From positions 1 to 11,518 of the forward strand of contig CANHOE010000050.1 in NCBI GenBank assembly GCA_947462175.1: DNA of 11,518 bases, written 5' to 3'. Below are positions 1-6,919 of this stretch, one piece after another (within the stretch, counting starts at the first letter, position 1; the number at the start of each line of letters is the position of its first letter). The stretch comes from Burkholderiales bacterium. Lineage in GTDB: Bacteria > Pseudomonadota > Gammaproteobacteria > Burkholderiales > Burkholderiaceae_C. The notes beneath the pieces were generated by a model. The model was not told where the DNA came from. It did no database searches and saw nothing but the letters and a program-made list of their open reading frames with translations. A program made the position numbers and the translations under genes.

Positions 1-426
1 CAGTTCGATATCGACATGGCGATCGAGCACGCGCTGGTCGATGCCCTCATACCGACCGCACAGCAGAACCGCACCGGGGCCAGAGGCCATCTCGCGCACC
101 AGCGCCTGATCAATGCGTCGGCCGGTGGGGGTGAAGTGAATAACCGGGGCTCGCGTTTGAACAGCATCTGCTGCGCCAGCGGCATCGGTATCGCGCCCAG
201 CGCGCACGGCGGCCAGGGCGCGCTCGAGCGGTTCGGCCAGCAACACCATGCCCGGGCCACCACCGTAGGGTCGGTCATCGACGCGGCGGTACTGGCCGTC
301 GGCAAAGTCGCGCAACGCCCACAGCCGCACGTCCACCTGCGCAGACTCGTAGGCGCGCCGCGTGATGCCGTGGATCAAGTGCGGCTCGAACAGTTCGGGG
401 AACAGCGTGATGACGTCGAAGCGCAT
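1..426 (-). CDS. trmD: tRNA (guanine-N1)-methyltransferase TrmD, 5' part only
   Basis: TrmD methylates N1 of guanine 37, next to the anticodon of certain tRNAs, using S-adenosylmethionine, and so prevents +1 frameshifting. The 142 visible residues start MRFDVITLFPELF and contain the family signatures DDRPYGGGPGMV (about residues 50-61) and LCGRYEGIDQR (about 122-132). The latter belongs to the knotted SPOUT cofactor-binding fold. The reading frame is open to the window edge, so roughly the C-terminal 100 residues lie outside. A short Ala/Asp-rich stretch at about residues 77-90 looks like a variable loop. The ATG lies 18 bp after the rimM stop with no obvious Shine-Dalgarno sequence, so translation is probably coupled to rimM. 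It is the third visible gene of the rpsP operon; rplS would be expected next. Identity is very secure. Confidence 0.97.
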   Translation of the reverse strand, partial: MRFDVITLFPELFEPHLIHGITRRAYESAQVDVRLWALRDFADGQYRRVDDRPYGGGPGMVLLAEPLERALAAVRAGRDTDAAGAADAVQTRAPVIHFTPTGRRIDQALVREMASGPGAVLLCGRYEGIDQRVLDRHVDIEL

Positions 427-444
427 GGCGGCGTCGGATGCTCG

Positions 445-1047
445 TCAGTAATCGAGACCCCAGTCGACGGTGATGCGTCGCTCGGGCAGGCTGACCGCAT
501 CGACAAAGGCGGCAACGAAGGGGATCAGGCGCTGATCGGCTTCGGCGGTGACCCCTGCAGCGGCAACTCTCAGCACGCTGTGCGGGCCGGTATCGATCAG
601 GCCCACCACCTCGCCCAGGTGCTCACCTTGGCGGTTGAACACGGCAAGACCCACCAGATCGACCCAGTAGTATTCATCGGGTGGCGCGGTCGGAAAACTG
701 CTGCGCGGCACGTAGACACGTGCTCCGCGCAAGGCCTCGGCGCCAGGTCGATCGAGGACATCCTGAGCTTGGGCGACCACCAGATCACCGTGGTCCTTGG
801 CGGTCACGATCTTCAACAGCGAGGGCAAGGTCGCAGTGTTGATCACCGCTCTCGGACCGTTGGGCTCGGGAGGCTTCAGCAACCAGCGCTTCGATGAAAA
901 CAACGCCTGCGGATCCGCGGCGAAGGGTTTGACCTTGAACCAGCCCTTGACGCCCCAGGCATCGATGATGATGCCGACCTCGATCGCATCGTCGGGCCAG
1001 GGCGCCGTATCGGCACCGGATTCAGCCACGGGCTGCTCCCGGTGCAT
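445..1047 (-). CDS. rimM: 16S rRNA processing protein RimM
   Basis: RimM is a 30S assembly factor. It binds ribosomal protein S19 near the head of the small subunit and helps maturation of the 16S rRNA 3' domain. The 200-residue product has the N-terminal RimM beta-barrel signature (DAWGVKGWFKVKPF, about residues 29-42). It also has a C-terminal PRC-barrel with YYWVDLVGL (about 126-134), RLIPFV (about 173-178) and the typical ending VDWGLDY. About 20 acidic, non-conserved residues precede the barrel. The ATG at 1047 is the first in-frame start I see and lies 35 bp after the rpsP stop. A GGAG sits about 15 bases upstream, rather far for a Shine-Dalgarno site, so a slightly later start cannot be excluded. 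It is the middle gene of rpsP-rimM-trmD, the canonical order. Confidence 0.96.
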   Translation of the reverse strand: MHREQPVAESGADTAPWPDDAIEVGIIIDAWGVKGWFKVKPFAADPQALFSSKRWLLKPPEPNGPRAVINTATLPSLLKIVTAKDHGDLVVAQAQDVLDRPGAEALRGARVYVPRSSFPTAPPDEYYWVDLVGLAVFNRQGEHLGEVVGLIDTGPHSVLRVAAAGVTAEADQRLIPFVAAFVDAVSLPERRITVDWGLDY

Positions 1048-1082
1048 CGATCGAGGCGGTGACTCCGGCGATCAATTCAGAC

Positions 1083-1334
1083 TCAGGCCGTCGCGGCCTT
1101 GGCCTGCTCGACCAGACGTGCCACCGTCGGCGACAACTGGGCACCATTGCCGGTCCAGTAGTCAATGCGATCGAAGGCGACGCGCAACGGCTGCTCGCCA
1201 CCGGAGGCGACTGGGTTGTAGAAACCGACGCGTTCGATGAAGCGGCCGTCGCGGCGGATGCGCGAGTCGGTGACGACGATGTTGAAGAACGGGCGCTTCT
1301 TGGCGCCGCCGCGAGCAAGTCGAATCACAACCAT
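1083..1334 (-). CDS. rpsP: 30S ribosomal protein S16
   Basis: S16 is a small-subunit protein that binds the 5' domain of 16S rRNA early in assembly. The 83-residue product starts MVVIRLARGGAKKRPFFNIV and has the S16 signatures DSRIRRDGRFIERVGFYNP (about residues 23-41) and FDRIDYWTGNGAQLSPTV. Length is normal for the family (about 80-90). The frame stays open upstream for 30 more codons, but the S16 homology begins exactly at this ATG and an AAGGA ribosome-binding site lies 6 bases before it, so I place the start here. It is the first gene of the rpsP-rimM-trmD operon and is divergent from the GNAT gene. Confidence 0.98.
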   Translation of the reverse strand: MVVIRLARGGAKKRPFFNIVVTDSRIRRDGRFIERVGFYNPVASGGEQPLRVAFDRIDYWTGNGAQLSPTVARLVEQAKAATA

Positions 1335-1340
1335 GGTATT

Positions 1341-1345
1341 TCCTT
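1341..1345 (-). promoter_or_regulatory. Shine-Dalgarno site of rpsP
   Basis: On the minus strand this reads AAGGA, with six bases between it and the ATG ending at 1334. It is the clearest ribosome-binding site in the window and settles the rpsP start against the 30-codon upstream extension of the frame. Confidence 0.8.
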
Positions 1346-1503
1346 GAATGATGGGTTGCCCGCCGCATCCGGGAGACACTCCGGTCGCGCAGAACATGAA
1401 GCCGCGGCCGCAGGGCCACGACAAAGATCAGTGCCGTAGATACGCCAACAGGTCCAAGCGCATCAAAGCACATCGAACCCACCGGCCGTCACGTGAACCC
1501 TCG

Positions 1504-1534
1504 ATTGTAAACTGGACTGCTTGGCAATCTCCAA
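1504..1534 (-). promoter_or_regulatory. Candidate promoter of the rpsP operon
   Basis: Read on the minus strand, TACAAT (1504-1509) is a good sigma-70 -10 hexamer inside TTTACAATCGAGG. The -35 is poor: TTGGAG at 1529-1534 with a long 19-bp spacer, or a weaker hexamer at 17 bp. Use of this promoter would place transcription start near 1497 and give a leader of about 160 nt before rpsP. The site lies at the head of the divergent GNAT gene. This is a visual match only. Confidence 0.4.
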
Positions 1535-1538
1535 CACC

Positions 1539-2078
1539 GTGACAACGCCACTGCTGATTCGAGCCTGCCACCCCAAAGACATCCCGACGCTGACAGGCCT
1601 GTATGCGTGGCATGTCGAGAACGGCACGGGCACCTTCGAGCTGGATGCCCCTGATGCGCGACAAATGGCTTCGCGACTGCAGCAAGCTGACGAACAAGGC
1701 TGGCCCTGGCTGGTCGCAGAGCGGGCCGGCCAGGTGATCGGTTATGCGTGCGCTCAGCCCTTCAGGCCGCGAATGGCCTTTCGCCATTGCGTCGAAGACT
1801 CGGTCTACCTCGCACCGGACTGCCAGCGGCAAGGCATCGGGCGGCTGTTGATGGCAGAGCTGATCGCTCAATGCGAGGCCCGCGGAGCGACGCAGATGAT
1901 CGCGGTGATCGGCGACGCGGCGAATGCAGGCTCGATCGGGCTGCACCACGCCTTGGGCTTCGAGCCTGCCGGGCAATTGAGCGCCGTCGGCTGGAAATTC
2001 GCGCGCTGGCTGGACGTGGTGTTGATGCAGCGACGACTGGGCTTTGGCGCAGAATCGGCACCCCGCCAGAAGGAATGA
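1539..2078 (+). CDS. GNAT-family N-acetyltransferase, phosphinothricin/methionine-sulfoximine acetyltransferase-like
   Basis: The product is an acetyl-CoA-dependent N-acetyltransferase. From a GTG start it has 179 residues. The acetyl-CoA pyrophosphate loop is QRQGIG (about 96-101), preceded by the beta-4 strand VEDSVYLAP (about 85-93). The C-terminal part MIAVIGDAANAGSIGLHHALGF followed by GWKFARWLDVVLMQR is typical of the PAT/Bar/YncA (MnaT) branch, which acetylates phosphinothricin, methionine sulfoximine or related amino acids. The native substrate is unknown. An in-frame TTG at 1521 would add six residues; neither start has a good Shine-Dalgarno site. The gene is divergent from rpsP, and its TGA overlaps the ATG of the next gene (ATGA), so the two form a small operon. 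Family assignment is firm; substrate is inferred. Confidence 0.9.
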   Translation: MTTPLLIRACHPKDIPTLTGLYAWHVENGTGTFELDAPDARQMASRLQQADEQGWPWLVAERAGQVIGYACAQPFRPRMAFRHCVEDSVYLAPDCQRQGIGRLLMAELIAQCEARGATQMIAVIGDAANAGSIGLHHALGFEPAGQLSAVGWKFARWLDVVLMQRRLGFGAESAPRQKE

Positions 2079-2578
2079 CGACCATCGAAACGACCGCATC
2101 CGCCGACAAATCGAAGACCCTCGCCACCTGGATCGCCATCGTCGCAGGAGCCTTGGGGCTGCACCGCTTTTACCTCCATGGCTTTCGCGATGTGCCGGGC
2201 TGGCTGCATCCACTGCCCACACTGATCGGGCTGTATGGCGTGAATCGGGCGCAATCGCTGGGCCAGGACGACCAGCTGGCGTGGTTGCTGATTCCATTCG
2301 TCGGCTGCACGATTTCGGCATCGATGCTGTGCGCCATCGTCTACGGCCTGACCAGCGACGACAAATGGAATGCCCGCTTCAATGCCGGACGCAAGACCTC
2401 TCGCGGTGGCTGGGCCGCGGTGCTGGGGGTGATGCTGGCACTGCTGGTGGGTGCAGGCGTGCTGATGGCCACCATCGCCTTCGCTGCCCAGCGCTATTTC
2501 GAGTACGAGGCCGAGGCGCCGTCCGTCAGTCAGCCCGCCAAACCGACTGCCCCGCCACCGTTGCCATCAACGTACTGA
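2075..2578 (+). CDS. TM2-domain-like small inner-membrane protein, function unknown
   Basis: The 167-residue protein begins with a soluble N-terminus. A first hydrophobic segment (about residues 15-30) runs into GLHRFYLHG (28-36), the signature of TM2-type proteins. Two further membrane segments follow at about 68-92 and 112-138, then a Pro-rich tail ending APPPLPSTY. I recall similar uncharacterised proteins in other Burkholderiales; no function is known to me. Its ATG overlaps the GNAT stop (ATGA). An AGGA abuts the ATG with no spacer, so translation probably depends on coupling to the upstream gene. Residues 151-167 are encoded antisense to the 3' end of folK, which converges and overlaps by 53 bp. 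Gene call good, role unknown. Confidence 0.85.
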   Translation: MTTIETTASADKSKTLATWIAIVAGALGLHRFYLHGFRDVPGWLHPLPTLIGLYGVNRAQSLGQDDQLAWLLIPFVGCTISASMLCAIVYGLTSDDKWNARFNAGRKTSRGGWAAVLGVMLALLVGAGVLMATIAFAAQRYFEYEAEAPSVSQPAKPTAPPPLPSTY

Positions 2579-3008
2579 CGGTCCCTCGCCCGGGAATCAC
2601 TGCATCTGGCAGCAAGGCGACCAGCGGCAGCAACACGAAGGCGCGTTCGTGCATCCGAGGGTGCGGTACGGCGAGCGCGGTCGTTTCGATCTGTTGATCA
2701 CCGTAAAGCAGCAGGTCCAGGTCGAGCGTGCGCGGTGCGTTGCGGTATGGGCGTTCGCGGCCGTGGCTGCGCTCGATCGCTTGCAGCGCCTCCAGCAAGG
2801 CATGAGGCGACAAGGTGGTGTCGAAGCAGGCGACCGCGTTCAGATAGTCTGGGCCGCTGGAATCGACCGGGGCGCTGCTGAACCACGGCGAGCAGCGGTG
2901 ACGCCGAGACCCTGGCAACTGCTGCAACTGGGCGTACGCCGCCTCAAGCACCGCCCGCGTATCGCCCAGATTGGCGCCGAGGCCAACGCAGGCTCTCGCC
3001 TCGATCAC
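2526..3008 (-). CDS. folK: 2-amino-4-hydroxy-6-hydroxymethyldihydropteridine pyrophosphokinase FolK (HPPK)
   Basis: FolK transfers pyrophosphate from ATP to 6-hydroxymethyl-7,8-dihydropterin, the step before dihydropteroate synthase in folate synthesis. The 160 residues match HPPK in length. Visible are the N-terminal GLGANLGD (9-16), the signature PRTLDLDLLLYG (92-103) with the two Mg-binding aspartates at about 96 and 98, and HPRMHERAFVL (116-126). The start is GTG: it overlaps the pcnB stop in a GTGA tetranucleotide, and the conserved first strand begins eight residues later, leaving no later start. It is the last gene of the minus-strand unit. Its final 16 or so codons lie opposite the end of the convergent TM2 gene. 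I see no terminator hairpin behind it. In several other Burkholderiales I recall a deoxynucleoside kinase and panB following folK; here they are absent. Confidence 0.96.
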   Translation of the reverse strand: MIEARACVGLGANLGDTRAVLEAAYAQLQQLPGSRRHRCSPWFSSAPVDSSGPDYLNAVACFDTTLSPHALLEALQAIERSHGRERPYRNAPRTLDLDLLLYGDQQIETTALAVPHPRMHERAFVLLPLVALLPDAVIPGRGTVSTLMATVAGQSVWRAD

Positions 3009-4567
3009 GACGCGCCGGGCTCGCCGCCTTCTGACGAGACTGCGACGCCCGACTCGGCCGGCTTGCGGCGACGGCGACGCCGCTTCTTGGCGGGCTCAGC
3101 AACCGACTGCGGCTCGTCATCGGATTCCGTGGCCTGAGCAGGCTTGGGCTGACGCTTGCCATTCTGCCGGGCCTCACGACCTCGGACTGACTCCATTAAG
3201 CGACGTCGCTCGTCCTCGTCGGCCAGCGAGAAGTCTTCCCACCATCGCGCCAGTTCATCCGATGCCTCACCCGCATCGGCACGCAGGCGAAGGAAATCGA
3301 AGCCGGCACGGAAGCGCGGCTGCTCGACAAGCGTGAATGGCGCATTGCCGACACGGCGCTCGAAGCGCGGCTGCATCAACCAGATCTCGCGCATGTCACC
3401 GCCCAGCTTGCCGCGTCCGGAAATGTCACCGATGCGGGCATCGAAGATGGCTTCGACGGCCTGTTGAAGCGCGGCGAATGCGGGCTCACCGCCAGCCTTC
3501 AATTGATCCCATTTCAACTGCACGTCGTGCCACAGCATGCAGGCCAGCAAGAAGCTGGGGGCGACCGGCTTGCCTTCGCCTACGCGACGGTCGGTGTCGG
3601 CCAGCGCCAGCCTCACGAACTCGCGGTGCGCGTCGCTGCCGCGGCTGTCGTCGAGCAGCGTGTCGAGCACCGGGAAGGTACCTGTCGGCAGAGATTGCTT
3701 GCGAAGTTCCGCCAGACTCGCCAGCGAGTGGCCGGTCTGCAGCAGCTTGATCATCTCGTCGAACAGGCGCGAGGGCGGCACGTTCTCCAAGAGCGCAGAC
3801 ATGGCCCGGATAGGTGCGCGCGTCTTCGGTTCGATCTCGAAACCGAGCTTCGCCGCGAATCGCACCGCACGGATGATGCGCACCGGGTCTTCGCGGTAGC
3901 GTGTCTCCGGGTCGCCGATCATCCGCAGCAGCTTCTTCTTCGCGTCCTTGATGCCGCCGTGATAGTCCACCACCAGCTCGCGCACCGGGTCGTAATACAT
4001 CGCATTGACGGTGAAGTCGCGCCGCGCAGCGTCCTCGATCTGCGGGCCCCAGACGTTGTCACGCAGCACGCGACCGTCGGCATCGACCACATGGCTAGGG
4101 CCGGAAGCGTGCCTGCCTTCGGCCTTCAATGTCTTCTCGTTGCCGACGACCTGCTCAGCAGCCGCAGCGTCCATCAGCGCGCGGAATGTGGAGACCTCGA
4201 TGACCTCGCTCAGGCCGCGATCCTGCCGGCCGCGGCCGAACACGACGTGCACGATGCGAAAACGGCGGCCGATGATGAAGGCGCGGCGGAACAGCGCCTT
4301 GACCTGTTCGGGCGTTGCATCGGTCGCCACGTCGAAGTCCTTCGGACGCAGGCCGAGGAGCAGGTCGCGAACCGCGCCACCGACGATGTAGGCCTCGTGT
4401 CCGCCATCGACCAGCGTCTGCACCACCTTCGCGGCACGTTCATCGACCAGCGAGGGATCGATCTGATGTGCGCTCTTCGGCACCTCGACCCGTTGACCGA
4501 GCGAGAGCCCTGCGCTGGCCTTCTTGGTCGGTTTGCCCAGCAGCTTGTCGAAAAACTTCTTGATCAT
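3005..4567 (-). CDS. pcnB: Poly(A) polymerase I PcnB
   Basis: PcnB adds 3' poly(A) tails to RNAs and so marks them for exonuclease decay; it also affects ColE1-type plasmid copy number by destabilising RNA I. The 520-residue protein has the nucleotidyltransferase core GGAVRD (63-68) with catalytic aspartates in DFDVAT (77 and 79). It also has IIGRRFRIVHV (98-108), which separates poly(A) polymerases from CCA-adding enzymes, RRDFTVNAMYYDP (182-194) and REDPVRIIRAVRFAAKLGF (225-243). The C-terminus carries a strongly basic run KKRRRRRRK (about 494-502), presumably RNA-binding, then an acidic/small tail. I choose the ATG at 4567 (MIKKFFDKLLGK) because it overlaps the upstream stop as ATGA and matches relatives; an ATG eight codons earlier is possible. 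Its stop overlaps the folK GTG. Confidence 0.96.
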   Translation of the reverse strand: MIKKFFDKLLGKPTKKASAGLSLGQRVEVPKSAHQIDPSLVDERAAKVVQTLVDGGHEAYIVGGAVRDLLLGLRPKDFDVATDATPEQVKALFRRAFIIGRRFRIVHVVFGRGRQDRGLSEVIEVSTFRALMDAAAAEQVVGNEKTLKAEGRHASGPSHVVDADGRVLRDNVWGPQIEDAARRDFTVNAMYYDPVRELVVDYHGGIKDAKKKLLRMIGDPETRYREDPVRIIRAVRFAAKLGFEIEPKTRAPIRAMSALLENVPPSRLFDEMIKLLQTGHSLASLAELRKQSLPTGTFPVLDTLLDDSRGSDAHREFVRLALADTDRRVGEGKPVAPSFLLACMLWHDVQLKWDQLKAGGEPAFAALQQAVEAIFDARIGDISGRGKLGGDMREIWLMQPRFERRVGNAPFTLVEQPRFRAGFDFLRLRADAGEASDELARWWEDFSLADEDERRRLMESVRGREARQNGKRQPKPAQATESDDEPQSVAEPAKKRRRRRRKPAESGVAVSSEGGEPGAS

Positions 4568-5232
4568 GTGAACAGGTTCAACGTTGGCCATCCGCGCTGG
4601 TGGGCAACCGCGAGCAGCGCAGGCGTCGGATTGGTCGCCACCGGTTCGGTGGCCTTCTCAAACAAGGGCAGGTCATTGAGCGAGTCGCTGTAGACGGTGA
4701 TGCGAACACAGTCGCGCCATGTGGCTCCTTGCTCGCCCAGCCACTCCTCGACACGCTGGACCTTGCCTTCCCGGTAGCTCGGTGTGCCTCGGATGCGGCC
4801 TGTGATGCTACCGCGCGTGTCACGCTCAAGCTGAACCGCGATCAACGAGGAGATACCGAACGCTGCGGCGATCGGCGCGGTGACGAATTCATTGGTCGCG
4901 GTGACCAGTGCCACCTGATCCCCCTGAGCCTGGTGTCGGCGCACCAGATCGCGGGCGCTGTCGTGCAAGGCAGGCTCGATCACCCGTCGCATGAACAGGC
5001 CCTGCGCGGCACCGAGCTCCTCAGCCGAACGCTCGCGCAGCGGCCGGGTCGCGAACTCGATGTAGGCATGCACGTCGAGCCGGCCGGCCTGGTATTGAGC
5101 GAAGAACGCATCGTTGTCGCGCCGAAAGCTGGACTCGTCGACCCAGCCGAGCGAGATCACGAATTCGCCCCAGGCGTGATCGGAATCGAGCGGCAACAGG
5201 GTGTCGTCAAGGTCGAACAGGCAGAGATTCAA
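4564..5232 (-). CDS. HAD-superfamily hydrolase, subfamily IB (phosphoserine-phosphatase-like)
   Basis: The product is a haloacid dehalogenase-fold phosphatase of 222 residues. Motif I is FDLDDTL (6-12), with nucleophile D7 and acid/base D9. Motif II is the threonine in VTATNEF (about 111), a lysine lies near 157, and motif IV is YSDSLNDLPL (181-190) with Mg-binding D183 and D187. The helical cap and the SDSxND form are those of subfamily IB, which includes SerB-like and histidinol-phosphate phosphatases. The true substrate is not visible. Translation must begin at the TTG at 5232, because motif I begins six residues in and no later start exists. That TTG overlaps the hda stop as TTGA, and the gene's own stop overlaps pcnB as ATGA. 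Both indicate translational coupling within the operon. Confidence 0.92.
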   Translation of the reverse strand: MNLCLFDLDDTLLPLDSDHAWGEFVISLGWVDESSFRRDNDAFFAQYQAGRLDVHAYIEFATRPLRERSAEELGAAQGLFMRRVIEPALHDSARDLVRRHQAQGDQVALVTATNEFVTAPIAAAFGISSLIAVQLERDTRGSITGRIRGTPSYREGKVQRVEEWLGEQGATWRDCVRITVYSDSLNDLPLFEKATEPVATNPTPALLAVAHQRGWPTLNLFT

Positions 5233-5939
5233 GACAGCACCCCGTCACTGTTGCGCACATCGTCGGCAGCGTTTTCAGCCAGCATCTGACGCAGCAACGG
5301 CACGGTCAGAGCACGCTTGTGCACCATTGCAAATTCGTCGAGTCGATCGAGTTGAGACATCAGGTGTTTCAGGTCACGGGCGTAGCGGTGCAGCAGGTAA
5401 TCGATCACCTCGTCGGACAGGAACAGGCCTCGTCGGTCGGCTTCCCAACGAAGCGCTGCCCGGGATTCAGCTTCGGAGAGCGCCTGCACCGCCATCACGT
5501 GACCCCAGCCCAGGCGAGATCGCAGATCGTCGCGCAACGGCAGGTCGACCGGCGGCAGTCGCCCCGACGCAGCGATCAAGGTCGCCTGCGACGTAGCCTC
5601 GACGAACAGGGTGAATGCCGCATGCTGCCGTGACGCGTCAAAAGCCTCGCAACCGTCGAGTACCAGCAAGCTCCAGCTTTCTTCATGCAGCCAGGGAAGG
5701 TTCTGCGGGGCATCGAACCAGCCGACGCGGCCGCCGCGCTGCTGAACCTCGTGTGCCAGCGCCCGCAGCAGATGGGTCTTGCCGGTGCCCTGCTCACCCC
5801 AGAGGTACAGCGGGGTCGTGGGTGCTCCCGGCTCGCATACCGTACGCAAGTGGGTCAGCACCATCGCGTTCGGCCCGGCGACGAAGGAATCGAAAGTCGG
5901 TGGGCTGCCGGACGCTATGGGCAGAGGGATCTGCTTCAC
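5229..5939 (-). CDS. hda: DnaA regulatory inactivator Hda
   Basis: Hda is a DnaA-related AAA+ protein. Bound to the DNA sliding clamp, it triggers hydrolysis of DnaA-ATP after initiation and so prevents re-initiation. The 236-residue product starts (GTG) MKQIPLPI, where QIPLPI fits the clamp-binding hexapeptide known from Hda (QLxLPL type). Walker A is canonical, GEQGTGKTH (48-56). The Walker B region is LLVLDGCEAF (91-100), with Asp followed by Gly instead of a second acidic residue. LRDDLRSRLGWG (135-146) contains the putative arginine finger, and RDLKHLMSQLDRLD (188-201) is sensor 2. It lacks the DnaA DNA-binding domain IV. The frame is open upstream, but that would run through the 3' end of the preceding gene, and homology starts here. 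The gap to the upstream gene is 58 bp. Confidence 0.93.
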   Translation of the reverse strand: MKQIPLPIASGSPPTFDSFVAGPNAMVLTHLRTVCEPGAPTTPLYLWGEQGTGKTHLLRALAHEVQQRGGRVGWFDAPQNLPWLHEESWSLLVLDGCEAFDASRQHAAFTLFVEATSQATLIAASGRLPPVDLPLRDDLRSRLGWGHVMAVQALSEAESRAALRWEADRRGLFLSDEVIDYLLHRYARDLKHLMSQLDRLDEFAMVHKRALTVPLLRQMLAENAADDVRNSDGVLS

Positions 5940-5997
5940 GGCGACAACGGCTGCTTGGCTTGCGATGCGCACTTTGCGCCTGACGCGAACGCAGGGG

Positions 5998-6879
5998 TCA
6001 ATGCAGCCTCGGGCGTTCGCCCCGGCGCAAGCGATCCAGCTGCTCGGCCAACACACGGCTGTCGTCCGCATCGGGACGGTCGCGCAGATAGGCCTCAAGG
6101 TCTTCAGCTGCCTTGCCGGCCTGCCCGAGCTGTGCCCACGCACGCCCGCGGTCGCGCCGCTCTTCGTGCGCATGCGGCATCAGCATGACCAGGCGGTCCA
6201 TCACAGGCATCAGGCGCAGCCAGTCTTCGGCGGTACTGTGGATTTCCTTCAGATTACGCAACATCCTGGCCAGCACCTCGCGCGGCTGCGCGGATTGCAG
6301 GAAGAGTCCCAGCGGGGCATCGAAATCGCCGACCAGCCCTTGGCTGATCTTGTAGGGGCCGAGCCGCTCGTCGAGATCCTCCCTTGACAGCGACTTGCCA
6401 GTGAACGGATCAATCACGACCTCGCCATTGCCGGGGCCGTTCAACTTGCTGATCTTCACCAGGAAGTGCCCTGGAAAGGACACACCATGCGCACGCAGGC
6501 CGATCTGCGTGGCCATCTCGATGTACAGGATCGCCAAAGTGATCGGGATGCCGCGGCGAGTGCGCAGAACTTCGTGCACATAACTGTTGCCGGGGTCGTA
6601 GTAGTTGTTGACGTTGCCGCGGAAGCCCAGCTCGTGGAAGAAATAGCCGTTGAGCCAACGCAGCCGCTGTAAAGGGACCATGTCAGCCGGAATGCGTCGC
6701 TTGAGCCTGTCAGCGAGCTCATCGACTTCCGCCAGCACACCCTGCAGGTCAAGATGCGGGTGTTCGTCCAGGCCGATCGATGCCGCGGCTTCAAGCAGCG
6801 ACAAACTGGCATCGTCTGCCACCAAGGCGTTGAAATACTCGAGCGTGGTGGGCACCGCGAACTGGAACTTACTGCTCAT
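5998..6879 (-). CDS. SirB1-family protein: transglutaminase-like domain plus TPR-like tail
   Basis: This 293-residue protein belongs to the SirB1 (transglutaminase-like/TPR) family, whose biochemical role is not established. The core is RRGIPITLAILYIEMATQIGL (108-128), then VSFPGHFLVKI (133-143) with H138, and VIDPFTGK (155-162) with D157. These correspond to the His and Asp of the transglutaminase triad. The position of the catalytic Cys appears to be I111/P112, and the whole protein contains no cysteine, so thiol catalysis is excluded. Residues about 200-286 form helical TPR-like repeats (LARMLRNLKEIHSTAEDW and RGRAWAQLGQAGKAAEDLEAYL). The ATG at 6879 begins MSSKFQFAVPTTLEYF, where homology starts. 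The upstream extension of the frame would run into murJ. It follows murJ by 40 bp on the same strand. Family certain, function not. Confidence 0.9.
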   Translation of the reverse strand: MSSKFQFAVPTTLEYFNALVADDASLSLLEAAASIGLDEHPHLDLQGVLAEVDELADRLKRRIPADMVPLQRLRWLNGYFFHELGFRGNVNNYYDPGNSYVHEVLRTRRGIPITLAILYIEMATQIGLRAHGVSFPGHFLVKISKLNGPGNGEVVIDPFTGKSLSREDLDERLGPYKISQGLVGDFDAPLGLFLQSAQPREVLARMLRNLKEIHSTAEDWLRLMPVMDRLVMLMPHAHEERRDRGRAWAQLGQAGKAAEDLEAYLRDRPDADDSRVLAEQLDRLRRGERPRLH

Positions 6880-6919
6880 TTTCGAATGATACGGCGGCGG
6901 TGCGGCAGCCGTGCTTACC

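Noticed and set aside
16..897. 293-codon plus-strand frame opposite trmD and rimM
   Set aside because: Both genes on the minus strand are certain; this frame spans their junction and resembles no protein I know.
1404..1411. GCGGCCGC palindrome in the rpsP upstream region as an operator
   Set aside because: It is an eight-base GC palindrome expected by chance in such sequence, with no half-site spacing or repeat to support a regulator site.
3464..4693. 409-codon open frame on the plus strand opposite pcnB
   Set aside because: It is antisense to a clear poly(A) polymerase, its product is rich in His/Arg/Gln typical of shadow frames, and it crosses the pcnB/HAD boundary.
5940..6173. Upstream extension of the hda reading frame
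   Set aside because: It would overlap the SirB1-like gene by about 175 bp and has no Hda homology; the clamp-binding motif begins right after the GTG at 5939.
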